Positions 34,882 through 44,340 of a DNA stretch of 62,217 nucleotides are shown here, piece by piece (within the stretch, counting starts at the first letter, position 1; the number at the start of each line of letters is the position of its first letter). Made by a program: the position numbers and the translations under genes. The notes under the pieces are model-generated. The model was not told where the DNA came from and searched no databases. It saw nothing but the letters and a program-made list of their open reading frames with translations. Source of the stretch: Sphingobium sp. C100 (GTDB taxonomy: Bacteria > Pseudomonadota > Alphaproteobacteria > Sphingomonadales > Sphingomonadaceae); contig NZ_AYOY01000113.1 in NCBI RefSeq assembly GCF_000508185.1, positions 1-62,217 on the forward strand. The letters run 5' to 3'.

Positions 34882-35342
34882 GCGCGCCCGCCATCCTGTT
34901 CGTCTGCCTTGGCAATATCTGCCGCTCGCCGCTGGCCGAAGCGGCGCTGCGGGCGCAAGCGGCCGGGGCGGGGCTGGACCTCGTCGTCGATTCCGCCGGC
35001 ACTGGCGACTGGCATGTCGGCAGCCCGCCCGATCCGCGCGCGCAGGCGGTCGCCCTGCGGCAGGGGATCGACATTGCGGGCTATCGCGGACGGCAGGTGC
35101 ATGTGCAAGATTTCCGCCGCTTCACCCATGTCTTCGCGCTGGACGCGGACAATCTGCGCGACCTGCGACGCATCCGCCCGGCCGACGGCGCCGCCAACTT
35201 GCAATTGTTGATGGACATGGTGCCGGGGCGGGAGGGGACCGGCGTCACCGACCCCTATTTTGGCGAGGATGCCGGCTTCGACGTCACCTGGGCCGATGTC
35301 ACCGCCGCGGCGAGAGCGATCGTGCGACGATTGGCGCGCTGA
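34878..35342 (+). CDS. low-molecular-weight protein-tyrosine phosphatase
   Basis: This 154-residue LMW-PTP hydrolyses phosphotyrosine on proteins in the cytoplasm. The active-site loop is CLGNICRS, with nucleophile Cys10 and Arg16 in C(x)5R form, and the general acid Asp is in VTDPYFG. Length is normal. The start overlaps the HerA-like ATPase stop, so the two are co-translated. Such phosphatases often accompany BY-kinases in exopolysaccharide loci; none is here, so the partner kinase is elsewhere or the role is different. Confidence 0.92.
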   Translation: MSAPAILFVCLGNICRSPLAEAALRAQAAGAGLDLVVDSAGTGDWHVGSPPDPRAQAVALRQGIDIAGYRGRQVHVQDFRRFTHVFALDADNLRDLRRIRPADGAANLQLLMDMVPGREGTGVTDPYFGEDAGFDVTWADVTAAARAIVRRLAR

Positions 35343-35373
35343 CCGGCTTTTTGGTAAGGCAGCATCATCCATG

Positions 35374-35384
35374 TGGTAATGCCA
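35374..35384. promoter_or_regulatory. possible FCD/GntR operator TGGTAATGCCA
   Basis: An 11-bp imperfect palindrome lies 26 bp before the GntR start, with a half-like TTGGTAAGGC at 35351-35360. The TGG...CCA arms match operators of FadR/PdhR/LldR-type regulators (TTGGT-N-ACCAA). It fits autoregulation of the downstream regulator. Confidence 0.4.
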
Positions 35385-35410
35385 AAAAAAACGGCACGGA
35401 AGGAAAGACG

Positions 35411-36160
35411 ATGACCGCGCGGGGACAGGAACGGCTCTATCAGGATCTGGCGCGCGCCCTGCTGGAGGCATTGGCGGCGGGTCATTATCCCGTGGGCGCG
35501 CGGCTGCCGGCCGAGCGTGAACTGGCGCAGCAGCATGGCGTCAGCCGACCGACCGTGCGCGAAGCGATCATCGCTCTGGAGGTGCAGGGCCTGGTCGAGG
35601 TGCGGGTCGGGTCCGGCGCCTATGTCGTGCGCCTGCCAGGCAAGGAAGATGTCCCCGGTTTCGCCATTTCCGCGATCGAACTGACCGAAGCGCGCCTATT
35701 GTTCGAGGGCGAGGCGGCGGCACTGGCCGCAACCCAGGTCATGGACCAGGAACTGGAGGCGATCGAGTCGCTGGTCGCCCAGATCGCGCGCGACAATCTC
35801 GATCCGGCCGGTTCGGTGGAAGCCGACCGCGCCTTCCATCTGGCGATCGCACGGGCGACGCGCAATCAGGCGGTCTATGACGCGGTCGAACAACTCTGGC
35901 GGTTGCGCGACAGTTCGCCGGAAGCGGCCCTGCTCCACCAGAAGGCGCGAACCGCGAACATCAAGCCGGTGGTGGATGAACATAGCGCCATATTGCAGGC
36001 GCTGAAGGATCGCGACCCGGCGGCCGCGCGCGCGGCGATGCGGGCGCATCTGTCGGCGGTGCTCGACAGCCTGCTCTTCGCCACCGAAGAAAGGGCGGTG
36101 GAGGAAGCGCGCCGCACCGTCCAGACCAGGCGCAACCGCACCACGCGCGCCACCGCCTGA
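35411..36160 (+). CDS. GntR-family regulator with FCD domain (PdhR/LldR-like)
   Basis: This 249-residue regulator has an N-terminal GntR winged helix (GARLPAERELAQQHGVSRPTVREAIIALEVQGLVEVR) and a C-terminal all-helical FCD effector domain (about 80-235, EARLLFEGEAAALAA and DRAFHLAIARATRN, with metal-ligand His and Asp). ATG 35411 is preceded by GGAAAG at a suitable distance. It lies 132 bp upstream of a D-lactate dehydrogenase gene on the same strand. Control of lactate use is therefore likely, with D- or L-lactate or another carboxylate as ligand; this is inferred from context. Confidence 0.88.
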   Translation: MTARGQERLYQDLARALLEALAAGHYPVGARLPAERELAQQHGVSRPTVREAIIALEVQGLVEVRVGSGAYVVRLPGKEDVPGFAISAIELTEARLLFEGEAAALAATQVMDQELEAIESLVAQIARDNLDPAGSVEADRAFHLAIARATRNQAVYDAVEQLWRLRDSSPEAALLHQKARTANIKPVVDEHSAILQALKDRDPAAARAAMRAHLSAVLDSLLFATEERAVEEARRTVQTRRNRTTRATA

Positions 36161-36291
36161 TCGGAGCAGCGCATGCTTGCCGATATCGTGCGAACTGGCC
36201 GACATCATCAGGCTCAACGTCACGGCCCGCCACATGCGGTCGTTCGGGGCGCGGCAACGGCGAATACGGACTGTTCATAGGACCAACGCTC

Positions 36292-38031
36292 ATGGAGAAT
36301 GTACCCGTCGACAGAATCGCACCAGCAGGCGCGCCGCAGTCTACCGATACCGAACTGGTCGCGGCGCTGGCCGGCATCGTCGGCAAGGCGCATGTGCTGA
36401 CCGATCCGGCAGTCACGCGTCCGTATCGCACCGGCTTCCGCTTCGGCTGCGGCCCGGTCGTGGCGGTGGTTCGCCCAGGATCGCTGGTCGAACAATGGGC
36501 GGTGCTGCGCGCCGCCCTCGCCGCGGGCCGCATCGTGATCGTGCAGGCGGCCAATACCGGCCTCACCGGCGGTTCGACGCCCCATGGCGAGGATTATGAT
36601 CGCGGCATCGTGATCATCAACACGATGCGCGTCGAAGGCGTGCATCTGATCCGCGACGGGCGGCAGGTGGTGTGCCTGCCCGGCGCGACCTTGTACCAGC
36701 TCGAAAAGGCGCTGCGCCCGATCGGCCGCGAGCCGCATTCGGTGATCGGCTCGTCATGTATCGGCGCGTCGGTGTTCGGCGGCATCTGCAACAATTCGGG
36801 CGGCGCGCTGGTCCGGCGCGGGCCGGCCTATACGCAGATGGCGCTTTATGCCCGGCTCGACGCCGCCGGCGAGCTCCACCTGGTCAATCATCTGGGCATC
36901 GATCTCGGCGGCGATCCGAGCGAGATCCTCGGCCGGCTCGACCGGGGCGAGTTCAGCGAGGCGGACGTGCGCGACGGCCAGGAACGTGCCGCGTCGGACC
37001 ATGGCTATGCCAGCCATGTTCGCGAGATCGACGCCGACACGCCCGCCCGCTTCAACGCCGATCCGCACCGGCTGTTCGAAGCATCGGGCAGCGCGGGCAA
37101 GGTGATGCTGCTCGCCGTCCGGCTCGACACCTTTGCGAAGGACGACCGCACCGGCACCTTCTATATCGGCACTAACGATCCCGACGAGCTGGCGGACATC
37201 CGCCGCCACATTCTCGGCACGTTCGCCTCATTGCCGGTGTCGGGCGAATATATGCACCGCACGGCGTTCGACATCGCCGAAGATTATGGCAAGGACATGT
37301 TCCTCGCGATCCAGTATCTCGGCACCGACCGGCTGCCGGCGATGTTCGCGATGAAGGCGAAGGTCGATGCCTTTTGCGATCGCATTCCCTTCCTGCCGAA
37401 ACATATGAGCGACAAGCTGATGCAGGCGGGAAGCCGACTGTTTCCCCGGCATCTGCCCAAGCGGATGCGAGCATATCGCGACCGGTTCGAGCATCATCTG
37501 ATCCTCAAGATGGCCGGCGACGGTATCGGGGAAGCGCGGGACTATCTGTCGGCGATGTTCCCCTCGCGCACGGGCGACTTCTTCGAATGCACGCCGCAAG
37601 AGGGCGAAAAGGCCTTCCTCCATCGCTTTGCCGCCGCAGGCGCCGCAATCCGCTATCGCAATGTCCATGAACGCGAGGTCGAGGATATCGTCGCGCTCGA
37701 CATCGCGCTGCGCCGCAACGACCGGCAATGGTTCGAGACGCTGCCGACCGATGTCGAGAAGCCGATCCTTCACACACTCTATTACGGCCATTTCTTCTGC
37801 CACGTCTTTCACCAGGATTATATCGTGGTGAAAGGCACTGACTGCGTGGCGCTCGAGGAGCGGATGTGGACGTTGCTCGACGATCGCGGGGCCGAATATC
37901 CCGCCGAGCATAATGTCGGCCATCTCTACCATGCCAAGCCGGCGCTGGTTGATCATTATCGCGAACTCGACCCCTGCAACGCCTTCAACCCCGGCATCGG
38001 CCACACGTCGAAATGTTCGCACTGGCGCTGA
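36292..38031 (+). CDS. dld: FAD-dependent D-lactate dehydrogenase (quinone type)
   Basis: This 579-residue flavoprotein oxidises D-lactate to pyruvate and passes electrons to quinone at the membrane. The FAD-binding PCMH domain is at about 40-260 (IVIVQAANTGLTGGSTP, SVIGSSCIGASVFGGICNNSGG). The C-terminal membrane-binding and cap domain contains GEYMHRTAFDIAEDYGKD, HEREVEDIVALD, and HFFCHVFHQDYIVVKG. Length matches the E. coli Dld type. It is the likely target of the GntR regulator upstream. Some basic stretches (FPRHLPKRMRAYRDRF) fit peripheral membrane attachment. Confidence 0.92.
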   Translation: MENVPVDRIAPAGAPQSTDTELVAALAGIVGKAHVLTDPAVTRPYRTGFRFGCGPVVAVVRPGSLVEQWAVLRAALAAGRIVIVQAANTGLTGGSTPHGEDYDRGIVIINTMRVEGVHLIRDGRQVVCLPGATLYQLEKALRPIGREPHSVIGSSCIGASVFGGICNNSGGALVRRGPAYTQMALYARLDAAGELHLVNHLGIDLGGDPSEILGRLDRGEFSEADVRDGQERAASDHGYASHVREIDADTPARFNADPHRLFEASGSAGKVMLLAVRLDTFAKDDRTGTFYIGTNDPDELADIRRHILGTFASLPVSGEYMHRTAFDIAEDYGKDMFLAIQYLGTDRLPAMFAMKAKVDAFCDRIPFLPKHMSDKLMQAGSRLFPRHLPKRMRAYRDRFEHHLILKMAGDGIGEARDYLSAMFPSRTGDFFECTPQEGEKAFLHRFAAAGAAIRYRNVHEREVEDIVALDIALRRNDRQWFETLPTDVEKPILHTLYYGHFFCHVFHQDYIVVKGTDCVALEERMWTLLDDRGAEYPAEHNVGHLYHAKPALVDHYRELDPCNAFNPGIGHTSKCSHWR

Positions 38032-38436
38032 CGCGAACGAAAGAACCCGAGGGGCGCGCCTGACCCGTTTTCAGTCGGAGCATCATGATGGAAAGCTGCA
38101 CGCATATCGGCCATTCGTTCATACTTCAGAACGTCTTGGATCGGCGGAGCCATCCAACTCCGTTCGTTGCAAGGGATCGAGGGCAGCCTGCTCCAAAAGG
38201 CGCTTGAGCATCCATTGCAGGCCGCCGTCGCCCGCGCGTGCATGAGAGGTGGGCGCCATTTTCTTGCCGTGATTTCGGCTTTCACGAACTGATGCCCATG
38301 CCGCCAGCACACGTTCGCTCTGCGCCGGCACCATCATCGGATCGGGCACGGTCTCCAACGATGATTTTCGCCTGTTCGGGTCGAGTTGCATTGCCGAACG
38401 GCGCGGCATCGAGATGCTCGATAATGGACACGCCCA
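38032..38436. other. 405-bp region after dld without a supported gene
   Basis: Only short frames occur. A minus-strand frame over 38119-38607 has a few protein-like segments (VRESRNHGKKMAP) but no ribosome site and no family match, and overlaps the cupin remnant. The stretch may be gene decay. I see no terminator or promoter that can be fixed. Confidence 0.35.
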
Positions 38437-38793
38437 ATGGCGATGTTCGCGCCTTTTCAGAGGATCGTCACCGGCCATGACGATGCGGGCCTGTCGCGCG
38501 TCATGGCCGCCGATGATATCGTGCCGGCCCTCATTCCGTCCGGCGATGCGGGCTTCGCGCTGGTTTGGACCAGTCGGGGGATGCCCGTCGACCACCGTTG
38601 GCTCCATGTCGATGCGGCGGACACACCGTCAGGTCTCAGACGCCGCCAGTGCACGGTGCTGCGCATGGTCGACCTGCTGCCCGGCAGCGCCTCCCCTATG
38701 CACCGCACCAACTCGCTGGACTATGGCATTGTTATATGCGGCGCGCTTGAACTGGAGCTTGAAGACGGCTCAGTGACGAGAATGCCCCCCTGA
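38437..38793 (+). pseudogene. truncated cupin-domain protein
   Basis: The 118-residue frame reads as the front two-thirds of a small cupin protein: RIVTGHDDAGLSRVM, then a first strand pair with VLRMVDLLPG, and MHRTNSLDYGIVICGALELELEDGSV, the standard first cupin motif. It then stops at a TGA where a functional protein would continue with the second motif (GD...Q.GT.H.W). No continuation is found in either other frame. Lost 3' end, so probably inactive. If expressed it could not complete the metal site. Confidence 0.55.
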
Positions 38794-39003
38794 TGGAAAG
38801 CCATCAACATCCAAGCAGTTCGTGACGATGAACGCGCTTTGCGGACGAGCCGGTATATTTGTTCCGAACACCGGGCGGTGGAGGCGTCCGCTAAGACACC
38901 CCAAGACAATCGCGCATTTTGCACCGTTCACAGCATCTTCGGGGAATGGCAATATGCCAAATGGCGCCAAACCCTGGAACTATTCCTTGATCTCAAAGGA
39001 TAT
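38794..39003. other. spacer between cupin remnant and tRNA-Leu
   Basis: No gene is supported. Frames that run across this segment continue through the antisense of the tRNA and are artefacts. Nothing else stands out in 38794-39225 except the tRNA itself. Confidence 0.4.
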
Positions 39004-39090
39004 TGGTGCGGTCGAGAAGACTCGAACTTCCACGGCCTTTCGGCCACAACGACCTCAACGTTGCGCGTCTACCAATTCCGCCACGACCGC
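39004..39090 (-). tRNA. tRNA-Leu(GAG)
   Basis: On the minus strand the 87-nt gene begins GCGGTCG and ends CGACCGC-A-CCA with encoded CCA. The acceptor stem pairs fully. The D arm contains GGTAGACGC. The anticodon stem-loop is CAACG-TTGAGGT-CGTTG with anticodon GAG (leucine). A long variable arm (GGCCGAAAGGCC) typical of tRNA-Leu follows, then the T arm with TTCGAGT. It is a complete class II tRNA. Confidence 0.95.
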
Positions 39091-39225
39091 ACATCAACAG
39101 GGAAACCGGCGGGGCCGGTGCCTTGGTAGGAGGCGGCCCTTAGCAAAGGCTTTTGCCCCATGCAACAACCGATCTGACTTAGCGTTATGATTGTGCAATA
39201 TGGGCAGGGCGAGAGGAATGGAGCG

Positions 39226-39753
39226 ATGCGAATCTGGATGCTGTCGGCAGCGACAGTCACCACCGCGATTGCGATGGGGGTGGCGCTGGGCGGCTATGCC
39301 ACCAGTCCGCAGCGCCCGCCGCTGGAAAATCCGCCCGAACCCTATGATTATGCGCAGACCGACACGCCTGTGCCCGGCCCTGCGGACAGGGGACCGCGCA
39401 CCATCCACTGCATCGGCTGCGGCCCCACCCTCGCGGATCGCCGCATGGCGGCCATGACGGGCTATGACAGCGACGGCATGATCAGCGGCAGTCGCGACCC
39501 GGTGGTGCAGGACTATCTGGCCGAAGCAGACCCTCTCCCCCCGGTCGAAGCGCCGGTTCCGGTCATCCGCCAATTGCCGCCCAACATCGTCAGATTTGCC
39601 CGCGGCCCCTCGCCGGCGTCCAGGCCCGTTACCGCGCCTGCTCCGGCCCAGCCAGCCGAAGGGGCGATCCCGATGCGGGTCGTGATGACGGACGAAGGGG
39701 CCGGCCAAGCCTCCGGGGCGCCACCCTCCGAAAGCCCGGCCAGCCCCTATTGA
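39226..39753 (+). CDS. hypothetical exported Pro-rich protein
   Basis: This 175-residue protein starts with a signal-like segment (MRIWMLSAATVTTAIAMGVALGGYA). The mature part is rich in Pro, Ala and acidic residues, with a single CIGCGP near residue 60 and VEAPVPVIRQLPPNIVRFARG later. It is probably periplasmic or surface-located, of low structural complexity. No family is recognised. An upstream ATG at 39187 would place 13 residues before the signal and is less likely. It converges on gltB. Confidence 0.7.
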   Translation: MRIWMLSAATVTTAIAMGVALGGYATSPQRPPLENPPEPYDYAQTDTPVPGPADRGPRTIHCIGCGPTLADRRMAAMTGYDSDGMISGSRDPVVQDYLAEADPLPPVEAPVPVIRQLPPNIVRFARGPSPASRPVTAPAPAQPAEGAIPMRVVMTDEGAGQASGAPPSESPASPY

Positions 39754-39783
39754 TCCGGCGCGGCATGAAACGCCCGATGCGGC

Positions 39784-42700
39784 TTATTCCGCCGCGACGA
39801 CCTCTGCCGTCGCGTCGCTCAAAGGATGGACCAGGCGATTGACCATTTCCTTCGGGCAGACCTGCCAGAAATAGCGGCGCCAGCGATCCCAGTCGTCGAG
39901 AATGGTGTTCGACCATTTGCTGTCGGTCGCCACCGCATGTTCGGCGATCAGCGCCCGGAGCTGGGCTTCCCAATGGGCGCTTTCCAGCCGCTGCCAGACG
40001 ATGCTCTCGGGATTGGCGCGGGTCGGGAAGCTGCCATCCTCGTCTAGGATGAAGGCCATGCCCCCGGTCATGCCCGCGCCAAAATTGGCGCCGGTGCGCC
40101 CCAGGATCACCGCCGTGCCGCCGGTCATATATTCGCAGCCATTGGCGCCGCAGCCTTCGACCACAACCTGCGCGCCGGAATTGCGGACGGCGAAGCGCTC
40201 GCCGGCCTGGCCCGCCGCGAACAGCTTGCCGCTGGTAGCGCCATAGAGGACGGTGTTGCCCAGGATCGTATTGTCCTTCGAAGAGAGCGGACTGGAAACG
40301 GTCGTGCGCACCTTGATGATGCCGCCCGACAGGCCTTTGCCGACATAGTCGTTGGCGTCGCCGAACACTTCGAGCGTAATGCCCTTGCATAGGAAGGCGC
40401 CCAGCGACTGGCCGGCCGAACCGCGCAGCCGCACGGTCAGATGCCCGTCCGCCAGGCTCGACATGCCGAACTTCTCGGTCACTGCGGACGACAGCCGCGT
40501 GCCCACGGCGCGATGCGTGTTGCGCACCGTGTAGGTGAGCTGCATCTTCTCGCCGCGCTCGAACACCGCGCGCGCATCCTTCATCATTTGCGCGTCGAGG
40601 CTGTCGGGCACTTCGTTGCGCCATTCCTTCAGCGAGAAACGGCGTTGCTCGTCGGGCGCATCGACCTTGGCCAGGATCGGGTTGAGGTCGAGGTCGTCGA
40701 GATGCTCGGCGCCGCGATTGACCTGCTTGAGCAACTCGGTGCGGCCGATCACCTCGTCCAGGCTGCGATAGCCCAGCCGCGCCAATATCTCGCGCACTTC
40801 CTCGGCGATGAAGGTCATGAGGTTGATGACCTTTTCCGGCGTGCCGGTGAACTTCTGCCGCAGCTTCTCATCCTGCACGCAGACGCCGACCGGGCAGGTA
40901 TTGCTATGGCACTGACGCACCATGATGCAGCCCATGGCCACCAGCGACAAGGTGCCGATGCCAAACTCTTCGGCGCCCAGAATCGCGGCGATGACGATGT
41001 CCCGCCCGGTCTTCAGGCCGCCGTCGGTGCGCAGCTTCACCCGGTGACGCAGGCCATTGAGCGTCAGCACCTGATTGGTTTCCGACAGGCCCATTTCCCA
41101 GGGCGTGCCGGCATATTTGATGCTGGTCTGGGGCGAAGCGCCGGTGCCGCCGACATGGCCGGCGACCAGGATGACGTCGGCATGGGCCTTTGCCACGCCC
41201 GCCGCGACCGTGCCGATGCCGGCCTGGCTGACCAGCTTGACGCACACCCGCGCGCGCGGGTTGATCATCTTGCAGTCGTAGATGAGCTGCGCCAGATCCT
41301 CGATCGAGTAGATGTCATGATGCGGCGGCGGCGAAATCAGCGTCACGCCGGGCGTCGAATGGCGCAGCTTGGCGATGAACTCGGTCACCTTGAAGCCGGG
41401 CAGCTGCCCGCCCTCGCCGGGCTTGGCGCCCTGCGCCACCTTGATTTCGATCTCCTCGGCCGACCCCAGATATTCGGCATGGACGCCGAAGCGGCCGGAT
41501 GCGATCTGCTTGATGACGCTGTTGGCGTTGTCGCCATTTTCATAGGGCTTGAAGCGCGCGGCATCTTCGCCGCCCTCGCCCGACACCGCCTTGGCGCCGA
41601 TGCGGTTCATCGCGATCGCCAGAGTCTCATGCGCCTCGGGGCTGAGCGCGCCCAGGCTCATGCCCGGCGTCACGAAGCGCTTGCGGATCTCCGTCGTGGC
41701 TTCCACCTCGTCGATCGGCACCGCTTCTCGGGCGAAGTTGAACTCCATCAGGTCGCGCAGATAGACCGGCGGCAAATCGCGCACCCCGCGCGAAAATTGC
41801 AGATAGGTCGAATAGCTGTCGGTCGCGACCGAGCTTTGCAGCAGGTGCATGAGCTGCGCCGAATAGGCATGGCTCTCGCCCCCGTCGCGCTGGCGATAGA
41901 AGCCCCCCACCGGCAGGCGGACCACTGCCTTGTCATAGGCCGCTTCGTGCCGCAGCATCGCGCTATAGTGCAGCGACTGATAGCCTTCGCCCGAAATCTT
42001 CGCCGGCATACCGGGGAAAAGGTCGTTGACCAGCGCGCGCGACAGGCCGACCGCCTCGAAATTATAGCCGCCACGATAGGAGCTGATGACCGCGATGCCC
42101 ATTTTGGACATGATCTTGAGCAGCCCTTCGTTGATCGCCACGCGATAGCGTTCGACGCACTGGTCGAAGCTGAGGTCGCTGAACAGGCCGCGTGCATGAC
42201 GGTCGGCGATGCTGGCTTCGGCCAGATAGGCGTTCACGGTGGTCGCCCCCACGCCGATCAGCACTGCGAAATAATGGGTGTCCAGCGCCTCGGCACAGCG
42301 CACGTTGATTGACGCATAGCTGCGCAGGCCCTTGCGGACGAGGTGGGTGTGAACGGCGGCCGCGGCCAGCACGCCCTGGATGGCGATGCGGTCGGTCGCG
42401 ACGCGCTCGTCGGTCAGGAAGATTTCGGTGCGCCCCTCGCGCACCGCCTGCTCGGCTTCCTCGCGGATGCGGGCGATCGCGGCGCGCAGCTGTTCCTGCC
42501 CACCCTCGGCTGGGAAGGTGCAATCAATCTCGGCCACGGCGGCCCCGAAATAGGCCTTCAGCCGCGCCCATTCCGCGCTGGTGACGACCGGCGATTCCAG
42601 CACCAGCACATGGCTGTTCTGCGCCCCTTCCTCCAATATGTTGTGCAGATTGGAAAAGCGCGTCTTCAGGCTCATCACATGCCGTTCGCGCAAACTGTCG

Positions 42701-44322
42701 ATCGGCGGGTTGGTGACCTGGCTGAAATTCTGGCGGAAGAAATGGCTGATCGTGCGCGGCTTGTCGGAAATGACCGCCAGCGGCGTGTCGTCCCCCATCG
42801 AACCGATGGCTTCCTTCGCATCCTCGACCATCGGGCTGAGGATCAGCTCCATATCCTCCAGCGTCAGGTTGGCCGCGACCTGGCGGCGGGTCAGCTCCGC
42901 CTTGTCCCAGGCCGGCAGCGCGCTCGGCGCTTCGGCCAGGTCTTCGACCATCAGAAAATCCTTGATCAGCTCGCCATAAGGGCGCTCGCCGGCGATCTGG
43001 TCCTTGATCGCGCGGTCGTCATAGATTTCGCCCTCCTGCAAATCGACGGCGATCATCTGCCCCGGCCCCATGCGGCCCTTCCGCACGATCGTCGTTTCGG
43101 GCACCACGACCATGCCGGTTTCGGAGCCGACGATCAGCAGATTGTCGCCGGTCAGCGTATAGCGCAGCGGGCGCAGCGCATTGCGGTCAACGCCAGCGAC
43201 GACCCAGCGGCCGTCCGTCATGGCGAGCGCGGCCGGCCCGTCCCACGGCTCCATCACCGACGCAAGATATTCATACATGTCGGCATGAGCCTTAGGCAGC
43301 TCGGCGCTGTCCGCCTGCCAGGCTTCGGGGACCAGCATCAGCTTGGCCGTGGGCGCATCGCGGCCAGACCGGCAGATCGCCTCGAACACCGCGTCCAGCG
43401 CGGCAGTGTCGGACGCGCCCGCCGGGATCACCGGCTTGATATCCTCCGACTGTTCACCGAACGCGAGGCTCGCCATCTTGATCTCATGGCTCTTCATCCA
43501 GTTCTTGTTGCCGCGAATCGTATTGATCTCACCATTATGGGCGAGCGTGCGGAACGGCTGGGCCAGCCACCATTGCGGAAAAGTGTTGGTCGAATAGCGC
43601 TGGTGGAAAATAGCGACGCGGCTTTCGAACCGCTCATCCTGCAGATCGGGGTAAAAGACCGACAGCGATTCGGCGAGGAACAGCCCCTTGTAGATGATCG
43701 AGCGGCAGGACAGGCTACAGATATAGAAGTCGTTGATCTGGGCGGCGATCACCTGCCGCTCGATCCGGCGGCGGATGAGGTAGAGATCCTTTTCGAACTC
43801 GGCGGTGTCCCGTTCCTCGGGCATCGGCCCGGCAATCATGATCTGCTCGATCTCGGGCCGGGTGCGTTGCGCCTTCTCCCCGATGACGGACACGTCCACC
43901 GGCACCTGGCGCCAGCCATAGATGGTGTAGCCCGCCTCGATGATCTCGCTCTCGACGATGGTGCGACAGGTTTCCTGGGCGCTAAGGTCCGTGCGCGGCA
44001 GGAAGATCATGCCGACCGCCAGCCGGTTGGGCAGCGGTTTGTGCCCGCCATCGGCGATCGCATCATCAAAGAAGCGGACCGGCAGGTCGACATGGATGCC
44101 CGCGCCGTCGCCGGTCTTGCCGTCGGCGTCCACCGCGCCACGGTGCCACACGGCTTTCAGCGCATCGATCGCGGAGGCGACGACGCGGCGCGAGGGGCGG
44201 CCGTCCGTCGCGGCGACCAGGCCCACGCCACAGGCGTCGGATTCAAGATCGGGATGATACATGCCCTCGGCTGCGATCCGTGCGCGCTCTTCGGGGCTGG
44301 CGGTGAAGTTGATGTGAGTCAT
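39784..44322 (-). CDS. gltB: glutamate synthase large subunit
   Basis: GltB (1512 aa) transfers the amide nitrogen of glutamine to 2-oxoglutarate, with GltD supplying electrons from NADPH. After a 30-residue propeptide, Cys31 in SDACGVGLVAA is the Ntn amidotransferase nucleophile. The central domain, the FMN-binding (alpha/beta)8 domain (GEGGEDAARFKPYENGDN, HVGGTGASPQTSIKYAG), the 3Fe-4S cysteines (CIMVRQCHSNTCPVGVC) and the C-terminal beta-helix (GGTAVILGRTGANFGAGMTGG) follow in order. ATG 44322 is chosen because it gives the propeptide; a longer frame upstream runs through gltD in another phase. It lies downstream of gltD, with a perfect inverted repeat between. Confidence 0.97.
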   Translation of the reverse strand: MTHINFTASPEERARIAAEGMYHPDLESDACGVGLVAATDGRPSRRVVASAIDALKAVWHRGAVDADGKTGDGAGIHVDLPVRFFDDAIADGGHKPLPNRLAVGMIFLPRTDLSAQETCRTIVESEIIEAGYTIYGWRQVPVDVSVIGEKAQRTRPEIEQIMIAGPMPEERDTAEFEKDLYLIRRRIERQVIAAQINDFYICSLSCRSIIYKGLFLAESLSVFYPDLQDERFESRVAIFHQRYSTNTFPQWWLAQPFRTLAHNGEINTIRGNKNWMKSHEIKMASLAFGEQSEDIKPVIPAGASDTAALDAVFEAICRSGRDAPTAKLMLVPEAWQADSAELPKAHADMYEYLASVMEPWDGPAALAMTDGRWVVAGVDRNALRPLRYTLTGDNLLIVGSETGMVVVPETTIVRKGRMGPGQMIAVDLQEGEIYDDRAIKDQIAGERPYGELIKDFLMVEDLAEAPSALPAWDKAELTRRQVAANLTLEDMELILSPMVEDAKEAIGSMGDDTPLAVISDKPRTISHFFRQNFSQVTNPPIDSLRERHVMSLKTRFSNLHNILEEGAQNSHVLVLESPVVTSAEWARLKAYFGAAVAEIDCTFPAEGGQEQLRAAIARIREEAEQAVREGRTEIFLTDERVATDRIAIQGVLAAAAVHTHLVRKGLRSYASINVRCAEALDTHYFAVLIGVGATTVNAYLAEASIADRHARGLFSDLSFDQCVERYRVAINEGLLKIMSKMGIAVISSYRGGYNFEAVGLSRALVNDLFPGMPAKISGEGYQSLHYSAMLRHEAAYDKAVVRLPVGGFYRQRDGGESHAYSAQLMHLLQSSVATDSYSTYLQFSRGVRDLPPVYLRDLMEFNFAREAVPIDEVEATTEIRKRFVTPGMSLGALSPEAHETLAIAMNRIGAKAVSGEGGEDAARFKPYENGDNANSVIKQIASGRFGVHAEYLGSAEEIEIKVAQGAKPGEGGQLPGFKVTEFIAKLRHSTPGVTLISPPPHHDIYSIEDLAQLIYDCKMINPRARVCVKLVSQAGIGTVAAGVAKAHADVILVAGHVGGTGASPQTSIKYAGTPWEMGLSETNQVLTLNGLRHRVKLRTDGGLKTGRDIVIAAILGAEEFGIGTLSLVAMGCIMVRQCHSNTCPVGVCVQDEKLRQKFTGTPEKVINLMTFIAEEVREILARLGYRSLDEVIGRTELLKQVNRGAEHLDDLDLNPILAKVDAPDEQRRFSLKEWRNEVPDSLDAQMMKDARAVFERGEKMQLTYTVRNTHRAVGTRLSSAVTEKFGMSSLADGHLTVRLRGSAGQSLGAFLCKGITLEVFGDANDYVGKGLSGGIIKVRTTVSSPLSSKDNTILGNTVLYGATSGKLFAAGQAGERFAVRNSGAQVVVEGCGANGCEYMTGGTAVILGRTGANFGAGMTGGMAFILDEDGSFPTRANPESIVWQRLESAHWEAQLRALIAEHAVATDSKWSNTILDDWDRWRRYFWQVCPKEMVNRLVHPLSDATAEVVAAE

Positions 44323-44340
44323 CGGCGCTTCCTCTTGAAA

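Noticed and set aside
38119..38607. 162-codon minus-strand frame after dld
   Set aside because: No ribosome site or family match, and it overlaps the better supported cupin remnant.
38839..39129. Open frame giving a protein that ends in a Ser/Thr/Arg-rich segment (DSNFHGLSATTTSTLRV)
   Set aside because: That segment is the antisense translation of tRNA-Leu(GAG), a well-known artefact.
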